A stretch of DNA of 64,000 nt from Limiplasma sp031549415 (GCA_031549415.1 JAVBPU010000004.1:1-64000), one strand, 5' to 3'; shown: positions 26,048-34,613, counted from the first letter of the stretch. The notes: generated by a model from the sequence alone, not told the origin. Numbers and translations: made by a program.

Positions 26048-27061
26048 CTATCCCTCCCTGCGGTAGGCATGGGGCAGCACGGCCCGCACCCCGTTCATCA
26101 CATCCACAAAGGCTTCCGGGGTCAGGGACTGGGCCCCGTCGCACAGGGCATGGGTGGGGTCGTTATGCACCTCGATCATCAGCCCGTCCGCTCCGGCCAC
26201 GGTGGCGGCCAGAGCCATGGGCTTCACCAGGGAGGCCATGCCCGTGGCATGGCTGGGGTCCACCACCACCGGCAGGTGGGACATTTTTTTCAGCAGCGGC
26301 ACCGCGGACAAATCAAGGGTATTACGGGTAGCTGTTTCAAATGTACGGATGCCCCGTTCGCAAAGAATGACCTGGCGATTGCCCCCGGCCATCACATATT
26401 CCGCACTCATCAAAAACTCTTCCAGGGTATTGGCCAGGCCCCGCTTTAATAGCACCGGCTTCTGCCCACGGCCCAGCTCCTTGAGCAATTCAAAATTCTG
26501 CATGTTGCGGGCCCCAACTTGGATCACGTCCACCTCATCAAACAGGGACAGCTGGGACAGGTCCATGATCTCGGTCACCACAGGCAGGCCGGACAGCCTT
26601 TTGGCCTCCAGCAGCAGCTGCAAGCCCCGGTCCCGCAGCCCCTGGAAGGCATAGGGCGAGGTGCGCGGCTTAAAAGCGCCGCCCCGAAGCAGCGTTGCCC
26701 CCGCCGCCTTCACCGCCGTGGCGATGAGGCATACCTGCTCCTCGCTTTCAATGGAACAAGGCCCTGCGATGACGCTGAACCCAACGCCGCCGATCTGGGT
26801 GTTGCCCACGGGAATAACGGTGTCCTCCTCGTGGAACTTCCGGTTGGCATTTTTGTAGGGCTCCTGCACCCGCTTCACGTCCTCCACAATGTCCAGGGCG
26901 CGCAGCAGGTCGATATCCACTACTGAGGTATCCCCCACCAGGCCCAGCACGGTATGGCTGGCCCCCTGGGAGGTATGAATGTCCAGATGCAGGCTTTTCA
27001 GCCAGGCAATTAGGTTCTCTTCCTGTTTGGGGTCCGGGTTTTTCCGTAAAACCACGATCAT
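26048..27061 (-). CDS. aroF: DAHP synthase, class I-beta with N-terminal regulatory domain
   Basis: The protein has 337 residues. A ferredoxin-like N-terminal domain (about 1-70) precedes the barrel, which has VIAGPCSIESEEQ, RGGAFKPRTSPYAFQG and VDPSHATG. It joins phosphoenolpyruvate and erythrose-4-phosphate, the committed step. In the related enzyme from Thermotoga the N-terminal domain confers tyrosine/phenylalanine feedback inhibition. First structural gene of the operon; a GGAAGGA site lies upstream. Preceded by a 161-bp MITE copy and by the attenuator. Confidence 0.95.
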   Translation of the reverse strand: MIVVLRKNPDPKQEENLIAWLKSLHLDIHTSQGASHTVLGLVGDTSVVDIDLLRALDIVEDVKRVQEPYKNANRKFHEEDTVIPVGNTQIGGVGFSVIAGPCSIESEEQVCLIATAVKAAGATLLRGGAFKPRTSPYAFQGLRDRGLQLLLEAKRLSGLPVVTEIMDLSQLSLFDEVDVIQVGARNMQNFELLKELGRGQKPVLLKRGLANTLEEFLMSAEYVMAGGNRQVILCERGIRTFETATRNTLDLSAVPLLKKMSHLPVVVDPSHATGMASLVKPMALAATVAGADGLMIEVHNDPTHALCDGAQSLTPEAFVDVMNGVRAVLPHAYRREG

Positions 27062-27081
27062 GGGTCATCCCGTCCTTCCAT

Positions 27082-27242
27082 TAGAGCAAATTCAGAAAAC
27101 GTAGCCACAGGATTTGCGAGAGATTTTTCCCTGGCGCTCAGCCGAGGAAGGGAGGCATAGTGGTGCTATGCTGACCGGACGAGGCAACGCGCCTGGGGAA
27201 AAGATCCGCAAAGATTGTGCTAAGTTTCCGGAATTTGCTCTA
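27082..27242. mobile_element. 161-bp palindromic MITE-like element, copy 1
   Basis: Terminal inverted repeats TAGAGCAAATTC and GAATTTGCTCTA bound the unit; this copy has lost one base match inside the repeat (CAG for CCG). Inner arms TTTTTCCCTGGCGC and GCGCCTGGGGAAAA and a central GCATAGtggtgCTATGC hairpin let almost the whole unit fold on itself. It encodes nothing. The TA ends suggest TA target duplication, as in IS630/mariner-type MITEs (inference). It is inserted between the attenuator terminator and aroF. Confidence 0.8.
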
Positions 27243-27274
27243 AAAAAAACCCCCGCAGTATTGGACTGCGGGGG
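27242..27274 (-). terminator. Attenuator terminator of the aromatic operon
   Basis: Ten perfect base pairs (arms 27250-27259 and 27265-27274, CCCCCGCAGT with ACTGCGGGGG), a five-base loop, and eight T residues on the minus strand at 27242-27249. It lies between the leader peptide and aroF. Confidence 0.9.
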
Positions 27275-27294
27275 GCATCTTCTTTGCAGGAGAT

Positions 27295-27384
27295 TCACGA
27301 AGCAGCACAATCTAAATGAGCCTTGCGAAAATACGCAAAGCTAAAGGAAAAGAAATAGGAACCGCCCTGTCCCTTGGTTCTCAC
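27295..27384 (-). CDS. Phe/Tyr-rich leader peptide of the aro operon
   Basis: A 29-codon frame starting at GTG 27384 (AAAGGAG nine bases upstream) or 32 codons from an ATG at 27393 that touches the same site. It contains the run YFFSFSFAYF at 27328-27357: five Phe and two Tyr in ten codons. It ends in TGA 21 bases before the attenuator hairpin. In classical attenuation, a ribosome stalling on these codons when Phe- or Tyr-tRNA is scarce would prevent the terminator. It overlaps a smaller hairpin (TTGCG/CGCAA) in the same codons. I have not established the antiterminator pairing. Confidence 0.85.
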   Translation of the reverse strand: MRTKGQGGSYFFSFSFAYFRKAHLDCAAS

Positions 27385-27417
27385 GCAGCCCATCTCCTTT
27401 CTGTCCGTGTGGTTGGG

Positions 27418-27446
27418 ATTATAACGCCTTCCCTTGCAATTGTCAA
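27418..27446 (-). promoter_or_regulatory. Promoter of the aromatic amino acid operon
   Basis: Minus-strand TTGACA (27441-27446), exactly 17 bases, TATAAT (27418-27423): both boxes match consensus. Transcription should start near 27411, giving a leader of about 350 bases that includes the leader peptide, the terminator and the MITE. The -35 box is nine bases from the rsmI stop. Confidence 0.92.
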
Positions 27447-27454
27447 CTATATTT

Positions 27455-28315
27455 TCATTCCCCGCCCAGCATCTGCTTCACCTGCAGGCTGGCCGCGTAC
27501 ACAGCGTTCTTTCGCGCGCCGCCCTGGACCAGGTTCTCCATGCTTTCCCGCAGGGTCAGCCCAGCCACCAGCCCGTCAAAAAGCTGCGCTTCCAGGGAAA
27601 GGGAGGTTTCCGCCCGGGCCGCGGGGACTCCATCCGCCTCCCCCCAGGAAAGCACCAGGCAGTATTCGCCCTTTTCCGCCTTGGGGTTGGCCTGCAATGT
27701 TTCCAACACCGTTTGTACCGGGCCTCGCAGGGTGGCCTCATGCTTTTTGGTCAAATCGCAGCTGGCGCTGACAAAGGTATGGGGCAAAACCTCCCCCACC
27801 GCTTCCAGCAGGTCCATCACCCGGTGGGGAGACTCGTGCACCACCGCCAGCTTGGACTGCGCCCGCATGGACAGCAGCTTTTCCTTCAACTCCCCCTTGT
27901 TCCTGGGCAAAAATCCGTAAAAGGTGAATTCCGTGATGGGTATGCCGCTGACGGAAAGGGCCGCCGCCAGGGCGGTGGGCCCTGCCACCGCCACCACGGG
28001 AAGGCCCGCCGCCACGGCCTCCGCCACCAACAGGCTACCCGGGTCGCTGATGCAGGGGGTGCCCGCGTCGGTGGTCAGCGCCACATCCAGGTTTTCCTCC
28101 ACCATACGCCGCACAATTTGACCCGCCTTGCCCCGCTCATTATGCTCATGGCAACTGGTCAGCGGCGTTCCAATCTCAAACACAGTCAGAAGCTTCTGGG
28201 TCACGCGGGTATCCTCGGCGGCAATCAGCCCCACGCTTTTCAGCGTGTCAATGGCCCTGGGGGTCATATCGCCCAGGTTGCCGATGGGGGTGGCCACCAC
28301 ATACAGCGTCGGCAT
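27455..28315 (-). CDS. rsmI: 16S rRNA (cytidine-1402-2'-O)-methyltransferase RsmI
   Basis: The protein has 286 residues. The tetrapyrrole-methylase fold starts with TLYVVATPIGNLGDMTPRA; further motifs are AAEDTRVTQKLL, TDAGTPCISDPG and ESPHRVMDLLEAV. It methylates the ribose of C1402 in 16S rRNA. The ATG at 28315 follows AAGGAG; the longer frame was discarded. It lies ten bases after rsmH, whose product methylates the base of the same nucleotide. Confidence 0.93.
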   Translation of the reverse strand: MPTLYVVATPIGNLGDMTPRAIDTLKSVGLIAAEDTRVTQKLLTVFEIGTPLTSCHEHNERGKAGQIVRRMVEENLDVALTTDAGTPCISDPGSLLVAEAVAAGLPVVAVAGPTALAAALSVSGIPITEFTFYGFLPRNKGELKEKLLSMRAQSKLAVVHESPHRVMDLLEAVGEVLPHTFVSASCDLTKKHEATLRGPVQTVLETLQANPKAEKGEYCLVLSWGEADGVPAARAETSLSLEAQLFDGLVAGLTLRESMENLVQGGARKNAVYAASLQVKQMLGGE

Positions 28316-28325
28316 GGCGTTCTCC

Positions 28326-29327
28326 TTATTCCGCATTCCGCTGAAACACGCGCAGCTTAGCGCTGCGTGCCCTGGGGTTTTGCTGAATTTCCGCTTCACT
28401 GGGCGGCACGGCTCCACCGGCCAGCACCTTGCCCAAGGGCTTTTTGCCGCAGGTGCAAATGGGCGCTTTGGGCGGACAGATACAGGGGCTTTGCAACCGC
28501 CGGAAGGTGTTTTTGACGATCCGGTCCTCCAAGGAATGAAAGGTGATCACCAGCAGCCTTCCGCCGGGCCTTAGCAGGTCCACCATGTCACAAAGGGCTG
28601 CCTCCAGCGGGGCCAGCTCATCATTGACCGCAATGCGGACGGCCTGGAAGGTACGGCGGGCCGGGTGTCCGCTGTCCTTGCTGCGCACCGCCTTGGGGAT
28701 GGCCGCGTCCACCACCGCCACCAGGTCCGTGGTGGTCAAAATGGGCTTCTGTTCCCGCCGCTCCACCAGCACCTGGGCCACCCGGGCCGCCCACCGTTCC
28801 TCCCCATACTCCGTCAACACGCGGCGCAGCTCCTGGCTGGAAACCGTGGCCAGGTACTGGGCCGCCGTGGGGCCGGAGGTATCGTCCATCCGCATGTCCA
28901 GGGGCGCTTCCTCGTGATAGCTAAAGCCGCGCTGGACCGTGTCCAGCTGATGGCTGCTGACGCCCAAGTCCAGCAGTGCGCCAGAAAGGGACGCGCCGCC
29001 TTCCGTCAGCGCCCCGGCCCCGACCAGCAACGCCTTTGCGTCATGGAAATTGCCGCGAAGGGCCTGAAAGCCGGGGTAGGCGCCGAGCCGCTGGCCCGCC
29101 GCCTGAATGGCCGCCGGGTCCCGGTCGATGCCATACAGCGTGGCGGTACCCCCGCTGGCCTTCAAGATCCCCTCACTATGACCGCCGCCGCCCAAAGTGC
29201 CGTCCAAATAGACCCCCTGAGGCTGGGGCTGCATCCAGGCCATCACTTCCTCAAAAAGCACAGGCAGGTGATGAAAATGGGCGTCCGTTTTCTGCTCCGT
29301 TTGCGGTTCCCTCTGTTGGTTTTCCAT
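28326..29327 (-). CDS. rsmH: 16S rRNA (cytosine-1402-N4)-methyltransferase RsmH
   Basis: The protein has 333 residues. SAM-binding motif YLDGTLGGGGHS, then GALLDLGVSSHQLD, the inserted helical domain with RTFQAVRIAVNDEL, and ITFHSLEDRIVK near the end. It methylates N4 of C1402 in 16S rRNA. In most bacteria it is the first gene of the division/cell-wall cluster; here it lies between valS (three bases) and rsmI. Confidence 0.94.
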   Translation of the reverse strand: MENQQREPQTEQKTDAHFHHLPVLFEEVMAWMQPQPQGVYLDGTLGGGGHSEGILKASGGTATLYGIDRDPAAIQAAGQRLGAYPGFQALRGNFHDAKALLVGAGALTEGGASLSGALLDLGVSSHQLDTVQRGFSYHEEAPLDMRMDDTSGPTAAQYLATVSSQELRRVLTEYGEERWAARVAQVLVERREQKPILTTTDLVAVVDAAIPKAVRSKDSGHPARRTFQAVRIAVNDELAPLEAALCDMVDLLRPGGRLLVITFHSLEDRIVKNTFRRLQSPCICPPKAPICTCGKKPLGKVLAGGAVPPSEAEIQQNPRARSAKLRVFQRNAE

Positions 29328-29330
29328 CGC

Positions 29331-31988
29331 TCACAGGCTTTCTTTCAGCTTGGCAATGCGCTCCCGGAGCGCTCCCAACATGCTCTGGTTCACTTTTAGC
29401 TTTTCTTGTTCCTGCTCCACCAACGCGGCCGGAGCCTTGCCCATAAAGCCTGGGTTATTCAGCTTGCCCTCCGCCCGGCTGATTTCTCCCTCCAGGTTGG
29501 CAGCTTCCTTCTCCAGCCGCGCCACTTCCTTGGCAAAGTCCACCAAATCTCCCAGGGGAATGAGGATTTCGCCAGCAGCGCACATGGCGCTCACCGTTTT
29601 TTCCGCCGGCGCGGCGTCCTTGGTAGCCAGCTTCACGTCGCTGGCCCCCGCCAGCCGTTGCAAGTACGGCTCCGCCAGGGCCAGGGTGTCTTCCCAGCCC
29701 TGTTCTGGAATCAACGTGATATGGGTGCGCCTGCTGGCTTGCACGTTCATTTCCGCCCGCAGGTTGCGAATGGTGCGGATGATCTCCATCAACCCTTCCA
29801 TCTGCTGCTCTTCCTGGGCAAAATCATACGCCGGCTTTGTTTCCGGCCATTTTGCCAAAATGAGCATGCCTTCACGGCCCGGCAAATGCTGGTAGACTTC
29901 CTCGGTCAAAAACGGCATGAAGGGATGCAGCAGCTTGAGCAGCCCTTCCAGCACATACAGCAGCACCGAGCGCACATTGCGCTTGGCGGCCTCGTCCTCG
30001 CCCATCAGGCGGCCCTTGCTCAGCTCAATGTACCAGTCGCAGAACTCGTTCCAGGCAAAGTCATAAATCCTCTGGGATGCCAGGCCAAAGTCCCCGCCCT
30101 CCATGTGCTGGCTGATTTCTTCCACGGCCTTTTGAAACCGGGAGAGAATCCATCGGTCCGGCAAGGTCAGCGCCTCAGGGGCAATGGCTTCCCGGGTGTC
30201 CAGATTCATCAGCACAAAACGGGAGGCATTCCACACCTTGTTGGCGAAGTTCCGGGCGCTTTCCACCTTTTCGGTGGAAAAACGGGTGTCGTTGCCTGGA
30301 CTCACGCCCATGGCGAGAGAAAACCGCAGCGCGTCTGCCCCGTACTGGCCGATGACCTCCAGCGGGTCCACGCCGTTGCCCAGGCTTTTGCTCATTTTCC
30401 GGCCCTTTTCATCCCGCACCAGGCCGTGGATCAGCACCGTGTCAAAGGGCACCTCGCCCATTTGTTCAATGCCGCTGAAAATCATCCGGGCCACCCAGAA
30501 AAAGATGATGTCATACCCGGTCACCAGCATGCTGGTGGGGTAGAAATACTGTAGGTCCTCGGTGTCCTGGGGCCAGCCCAAGGTGCTAAAGGGCCACAGC
30601 GCGGAGGAAAACCAGGTGTCCAGCACATCCTCGTCCTGGCGCAGATGGTCGCTGCCGCACTTGGGGCAGGCCTTGGGCTCTTCCTTTTGCACGATGGTCT
30701 CCCCGCAGGCTTCACAGTACCAGGCCGGGATGCGGTGCCCCCACCAAAGCTGGCGACTGATGCACCAATCCCGGATGTTCTCCATCCAGTTGTAATAGGT
30801 TTTGGAAAAACGCTCCGGCAGGAAGTTGATTTTTCCGGTCTTCACCGCCTGGATGGCCGGCTTGGCCAGCGGCTCCATCTTCACAAACCATTGGCGGCTC
30901 ACCAGCGGGTCCACAGTTTCATGGCAGCGGTAGCAGGTGCCCACGTTGTGGCTATAGTCCTCCACCTTCACCAGCAGCCCCAGCTTTTTCAGCTCTTCCA
31001 CCACCAGCTTGCGGCAGTCGATGGCTTTCAGGCCCGCATATTGTCCAGCGTTCTCGTTCATGGTACCGTCGTCACTTTGCACCCGCAAGATTTCCAGGCC
31101 GTGGCGCTGGGCTACTTCAAAATCGTTGGGGTCATGGGCGGGGGTCATTTTCACCGCGCCGGTGCCAAACTCCCGGTCCACATAGTCGTCCGCCACCACG
31201 GGAATGGCCTTGTTCACCAGGGGCAGCATCACCTTTTTGCCCACCAGGGCGGTGTAACGCTCGTCCTCCGGGTTCACGGCCACCCCAGTATCCCCCAGCA
31301 TGGTTTCCGGCCGGGTGGTGGCCACCACCACGCCATGGCTGCCGTCCTCCATGGGGTAATGGATATGCCACAGGTGGCTGGCTTGTTCCTCGTACTCCAC
31401 CTCCGCGTCGGAAAGCGCGGTTTTGCACACCGGGCACCAGTTGATGATCCGGTCGCCCCGGTAAATGAGGCCTTTTTTGTACAAATCCACAAAGACTTCG
31501 CGCACGGCCTCGTTGCAGCCCTCGTCCATGGTGAAGCGCTCCCGGCTCCAGTCACAGCTGGCCCCCAGCCTGCGCTGCTGGAGGTTGATGCGCCCGCCGT
31601 ATTCTTCCTTCCACTTCCAGGCCCGCTCCAAAAAACCGTCCCGCCCGATGTCCTCCTTAGTCACGCCCTCCGCCTTCATCTGCTCCACGATTTTCACTTC
31701 CGTGGCGATGGAAGCATGGTCCGTGCCCGGCAGCCACAGCGTTGGGTCGCCCTTCATGCGGTGGTAACGGGTGGGCGCGTCCTGCAAAAGGCAGTCCATA
31801 GCATGGCCCATATGCAGCTGCCCGGTGATGTTGGGCGGCGGCATCACAATGGTGTAGGGCTTTTTGCCAGGGATCCGCTTTGCCACAAAGGCTCCGCTTT
31901 CCTCCCACATCTGGTATAGCTTATTTTCAATGGCTTGCGGGTTGTACACCTTTTCCATTTCAAACTCCGTATGAATGGTTTCGCCCAT
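29331..31988 (-). CDS. valS: Valyl-tRNA synthetase
   Basis: The protein has 885 residues, the normal bacterial length. Class I signatures PPPNITGQLHMGHAMD (HIGH equivalent HMGH) and KMSKSLGNG (KMSKS). The editing domain lies between them, then the anticodon-binding helices, and a C-terminal coiled-coil arm (about 820-885, LEKEAANLEGEISRAEGKL). The ATG at 31988 follows GGGAGGAA; the frame further upstream is not protein-like. It is preceded by a small membrane protein gene and a T-box, so expression should rise when tRNA-Val is uncharged. Confidence 0.95.
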   Translation of the reverse strand: MGETIHTEFEMEKVYNPQAIENKLYQMWEESGAFVAKRIPGKKPYTIVMPPPNITGQLHMGHAMDCLLQDAPTRYHRMKGDPTLWLPGTDHASIATEVKIVEQMKAEGVTKEDIGRDGFLERAWKWKEEYGGRINLQQRRLGASCDWSRERFTMDEGCNEAVREVFVDLYKKGLIYRGDRIINWCPVCKTALSDAEVEYEEQASHLWHIHYPMEDGSHGVVVATTRPETMLGDTGVAVNPEDERYTALVGKKVMLPLVNKAIPVVADDYVDREFGTGAVKMTPAHDPNDFEVAQRHGLEILRVQSDDGTMNENAGQYAGLKAIDCRKLVVEELKKLGLLVKVEDYSHNVGTCYRCHETVDPLVSRQWFVKMEPLAKPAIQAVKTGKINFLPERFSKTYYNWMENIRDWCISRQLWWGHRIPAWYCEACGETIVQKEEPKACPKCGSDHLRQDEDVLDTWFSSALWPFSTLGWPQDTEDLQYFYPTSMLVTGYDIIFFWVARMIFSGIEQMGEVPFDTVLIHGLVRDEKGRKMSKSLGNGVDPLEVIGQYGADALRFSLAMGVSPGNDTRFSTEKVESARNFANKVWNASRFVLMNLDTREAIAPEALTLPDRWILSRFQKAVEEISQHMEGGDFGLASQRIYDFAWNEFCDWYIELSKGRLMGEDEAAKRNVRSVLLYVLEGLLKLLHPFMPFLTEEVYQHLPGREGMLILAKWPETKPAYDFAQEEQQMEGLMEIIRTIRNLRAEMNVQASRRTHITLIPEQGWEDTLALAEPYLQRLAGASDVKLATKDAAPAEKTVSAMCAAGEILIPLGDLVDFAKEVARLEKEAANLEGEISRAEGKLNNPGFMGKAPAALVEQEQEKLKVNQSMLGALRERIAKLKESL

Positions 31989-32062
31989 AACCGTTCCTCC
32001 CTCATGCGCCCCGCGCCTTCTCTTTCTTATTTCTATGGCCCGATTGCTCTTTTGCCACAGCC

Positions 32063-32275
32063 TTACCAGCCAGGAATGAAATCCAACAAAATCAACGCGC
32101 CAAAGACCGCCAGCAGGAGGCCCAGCAGTTTGACAGGCAAGGCGGCCCGTTCCGCCTTTTCCCGAAAGATCCACTGGCTGACCTTGCCGGACTGAAAAAA
32201 CAGCACAATGCCTGCGGTGATCAGGATGATCCCCGGCACGCTGAGCCTTGTGATGACCTTTTCCCAGTAACTCAT
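32063..32275 (-). CDS. Small two-helix membrane protein
   Basis: The protein has 70 residues and no named family that I recognise. Two hydrophobic helices (about 12-28, LSVPGIILITAGIVLFF, and 45-65) are joined by a basic loop (FREKAERAALPVK). ATG start with GGAGGG, directly after the T-box terminator. It lies between the T-box and valS, so it should share the tRNA-Val-dependent control. The role is unknown. Confidence 0.7.
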   Translation of the reverse strand: MSYWEKVITRLSVPGIILITAGIVLFFQSGKVSQWIFREKAERAALPVKLLGLLLAVFGALILLDFIPGW

Positions 32276-32297
32276 TTCGCTTCCCTCCGTATATACA

Positions 32298-32545
32298 AAA
32301 AGCCGCTACGTCCAAAGGACGGAGCGGCTCCGTGGTACCACCTTTTTTTACGCCCGCAAAAACGCGGACGCCTCCCTGCGCGATAGCGGGCGCACCCGTT
32401 GGAACTACCGGCAGAGCCATTCATTCCAAGCCCTCCCAAGCGACCTTCCACACACCTGCACATCCAAACAACCTTTCAGCCTATGGGTTGTTCTCTCTAA
32501 GGGGCAGGGAGTGTACTCCTCTTGTTCACCGGGCAATGGTTTTTT
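32298..32545 (-). ncRNA. T-box leader (tRNA-Val-sensing riboswitch)
   Basis: The T-box core AGGTGGTACCACGG (minus strand, 32331-32344) pairs with the tRNA acceptor end. A terminator follows at 32297-32329 (arms AGCCGCT...CGTCC and GGACG..AGCGGCT, then T5). Stem I lies upstream, with AGAGAG and a GNUG-like distal arm (ACAACC/GGTTGT). A likely specifier codon GUC (Val) lies at 32442-32444 in GGAAGGUCGC. It starts soon after rpmF and no promoter is evident in between, so readthrough from the YceD-rpmF promoter is likely. Confidence 0.9.
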
Positions 32546-32557
32546 CAGAAGGAATAC

Positions 32558-32752
32558 TTACGCGTTTTCCTTCTTTTCAGTCATGTCGATGACCTGCACG
32601 CCATTGTAGTAGCCGCAATGCTTGCACACGCGGTGGGAAAGCTTCTTTTGATGACACTGCGGGCATTCTACGATGCCGGGCAGGCTCAGCTTCCAATTGG
32701 CGCGACGGCTGCGGCCACGGGCCTTGGATACTTTTCCTTTGGGAAGAGCCAT
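32558..32752 (-). CDS. rpmF: 50S ribosomal protein L32
   Basis: The protein has 64 residues: start ALPKGKVSKARGRSRRANW, then a four-cysteine zinc ribbon (CPQC and CKHC), and an acidic tail. It belongs to the 50S subunit. Two bases after the YceD-like gene, the usual arrangement in bacteria. Confidence 0.96.
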   Translation of the reverse strand: MALPKGKVSKARGRSRRANWKLSLPGIVECPQCHQKKLSHRVCKHCGYYNGVQVIDMTEKKENA

Positions 32753-32754
32753 AT

Positions 32755-33261
32755 CTACACCTCCTCATCCTTCTTCAGCAAGTGCTGCAATGCTTCAAAA
32801 GGATGCTGCATAGGCAATCCATCTTGGCATGAGCTCTTAACGTCCTTTTGCCAGGCCTGAAGTTCCGCCGTGCCCTTGCAATTTTCGCTGCACACGAAGC
32901 GCATGGGCAGGTTCAGCAGGGTCAGCGTCAGGGCCATGGAATCCAGGGGAACGGATTTCCCCTCGTAGGAAAACGCCTCTTCCTCCTGCTGGTTGGCGTC
33001 CTTGCGGAAAACCTCCGCAAAGGAAACCACCAGGGGGCTGCGGGCCGGTTCCATACACAGCACACAGGCTGCGTGGGCCGTTGTACGCAGGGTGCCCTCC
33101 ACATGGACCGCGTCCTGCAACACACAATAGGTGCCCTGCAGGTCCACTTCGTCCAGGATCACTACCTCGCCCAGCACATCCTGGGGCGGAAGGTTCACCT
33201 TCGCCTGGAAGGGAAAGGCCGTGCCCGGTGCCACAAAAGCTTTTGAAACATCCAGCAGCAT
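32755..33261 (-). CDS. YceD/DUF177 family protein
   Basis: The protein has 168 residues. The family signature is the first cysteine pair in CVLCMEPA, and FVCSENCKG near the C-terminus. YceD homologues are always found before rpmF and are linked to 23S rRNA processing or accumulation. The ATG at 33261 follows GAGGAGG. It leads the rpmF/T-box/valS series and has a consensus promoter. Confidence 0.9.
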   Translation of the reverse strand: MLLDVSKAFVAPGTAFPFQAKVNLPPQDVLGEVVILDEVDLQGTYCVLQDAVHVEGTLRTTAHAACVLCMEPARSPLVVSFAEVFRKDANQQEEEAFSYEGKSVPLDSMALTLTLLNLPMRFVCSENCKGTAELQAWQKDVKSSCQDGLPMQHPFEALQHLLKKDEEV

Positions 33262-33290
33262 GGCTTCCTCCTCAAACGTGACCAAGCTGT

Positions 33291-33319
33291 ATTATACGGC
33301 CACGGTCCGGCTTTGTCAA
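33291..33319 (-). promoter_or_regulatory. Promoter of the yceD-rpmF (and valS) series
   Basis: Minus-strand TTGACA (33314-33319), exactly 17 bases, TATAAT (33291-33296). The 5' leader to the YceD-like start is about 25 bases. Confidence 0.9.
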
Positions 33320-33394
33320 CCATTTTGACAAGCATTTTTTCACCGTTTTTCCACCGCAAAGCGGCCCGGCAAAGCGGCTTGCCGTGACGCAAGC

Positions 33395-34600
33395 TTACTC
33401 GATGGCCTGCCCCGTCACGATGGCCAAGGTATCCCGGGCGATGACGATCTCCTCGTCCGTGGGGATCACCACGATCTTCACCCGGCTGTCATCGGTGGAG
33501 ATAATGGATTCCTTGCGGTTGCCAAAGTTCTTTGCTTCGTCCAGCTTGGCGCCCAGGTACTCAAAGCCGGGCATGATCATGGCGCGGAGGGCGTCGTTGT
33601 TTTCGCCGATGCCCGCGGTGAAGGCGATGACGTCCACCCCGCCCATCACGGCGGCGTACGCGCCGATGTACTTGCGGATGCTATGGGCCAGCATTTCGCA
33701 GGTCAAAATCGCGTCCGCGTTGCCCGCGTTGTAGGCTGCCTCAATATCGCGCATATCGCTGCTGATGCCGCTGATCCCCGCGATGCCGCTCTTTTTGTTG
33801 AGGATGTCAATGACTTCATCCACGGTCTTGTGGTCGCTATTGGCGATGAACTGCACCACAGCCGGGTCCAGGCTACCGGACCGGGTGCCCATGATGACGC
33901 CTTCCAGCGGCGTAAGGCCCATGCTGGTGTCCACACACTTGCCGCAGTCCACCGCCGCCAGACTGGAGCCGTTGCCCAGGTGGCAGGTGATGACCTTGGT
34001 CTTTTTGCGGTCCAGGCCCAGGAAATCGCAAGCGCGCTTGCTGACGTAGCGGTGGCTGGTGCCGTGGAAGCCATAGCGGCGAATGTGCAAACGCTCATAA
34101 TATTCCTTAGAAATGCCGTACAGGTACGCCTTGGGAGGCATGGTTTGGTGGAAGGCGGTGTCAAACACGGCCACGCCGGGGGTGCTGGGCATCACCTTTT
34201 CACAGGCCTCAATGCCCATCAGGTTGGCGGGGTTGTGCAGGGGGCCCAGGGGAATGTTCTCCCGGATGGCGGCCTTCACTTCCTCGTTGATCTGCACGCT
34301 GGCGGTGAAGCGCTCGCCGCCATGGAGCACCCGGTGGCCCACCGCGCCGATTTCGTCCATGCTGGTGAGCGCACCCTTTTCGCCGTCCGTCAGGGCTGCC
34401 AAAGTCAGCTCGATGGCAGCGGTGTGGTCCTTCATGGGGGCTTCTTTTTCGTAATGCTTGTCGCCCACGTCCTGCTTGATTTTGCTGCCCTCAATGCCAA
34501 TGCGCTCGCAAATGCCCTTGGCCAGCAGCTTTTCGCCATCCATGTCGATCAGTTGATACTTCAGGGAGGAAGAACCCGCGTTGAGAATGAGAACTTTCAT
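33395..34600 (-). CDS. ackA: Acetate kinase
   Basis: The protein has 401 residues. Acetokinase signatures LILNAGSSSLKYQL and MGLTPLEGVIMGTRSG, plus ATP-site GGVDVIAFTAGIGENN. It converts acetyl phosphate and ADP to acetate and ATP. Start: ATG at 34600, 13 bases after pta. Together they form the fermentative acetate pathway, giving substrate-level ATP. Confidence 0.96.
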   Translation of the reverse strand: MKVLILNAGSSSLKYQLIDMDGEKLLAKGICERIGIEGSKIKQDVGDKHYEKEAPMKDHTAAIELTLAALTDGEKGALTSMDEIGAVGHRVLHGGERFTASVQINEEVKAAIRENIPLGPLHNPANLMGIEACEKVMPSTPGVAVFDTAFHQTMPPKAYLYGISKEYYERLHIRRYGFHGTSHRYVSKRACDFLGLDRKKTKVITCHLGNGSSLAAVDCGKCVDTSMGLTPLEGVIMGTRSGSLDPAVVQFIANSDHKTVDEVIDILNKKSGIAGISGISSDMRDIEAAYNAGNADAILTCEMLAHSIRKYIGAYAAVMGGVDVIAFTAGIGENNDALRAMIMPGFEYLGAKLDEAKNFGNRKESIISTDDSRVKIVVIPTDEEIVIARDTLAIVTGQAIE

Positions 34601-34613
34601 GTCTGTATGCTCC

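Noticed and set aside
27082..27242. Known regulatory RNA class for the 161-bp repeat
   Set aside because: It occurs upstream of, at the end of, and after unrelated genes, and its ends are symmetric with TA, which fits a mobile element better than a riboswitch.
30645..31919. 424-codon plus-strand open frame opposite valS
   Set aside because: It mirrors the valyl-tRNA synthetase reading frame and has no motif of its own.
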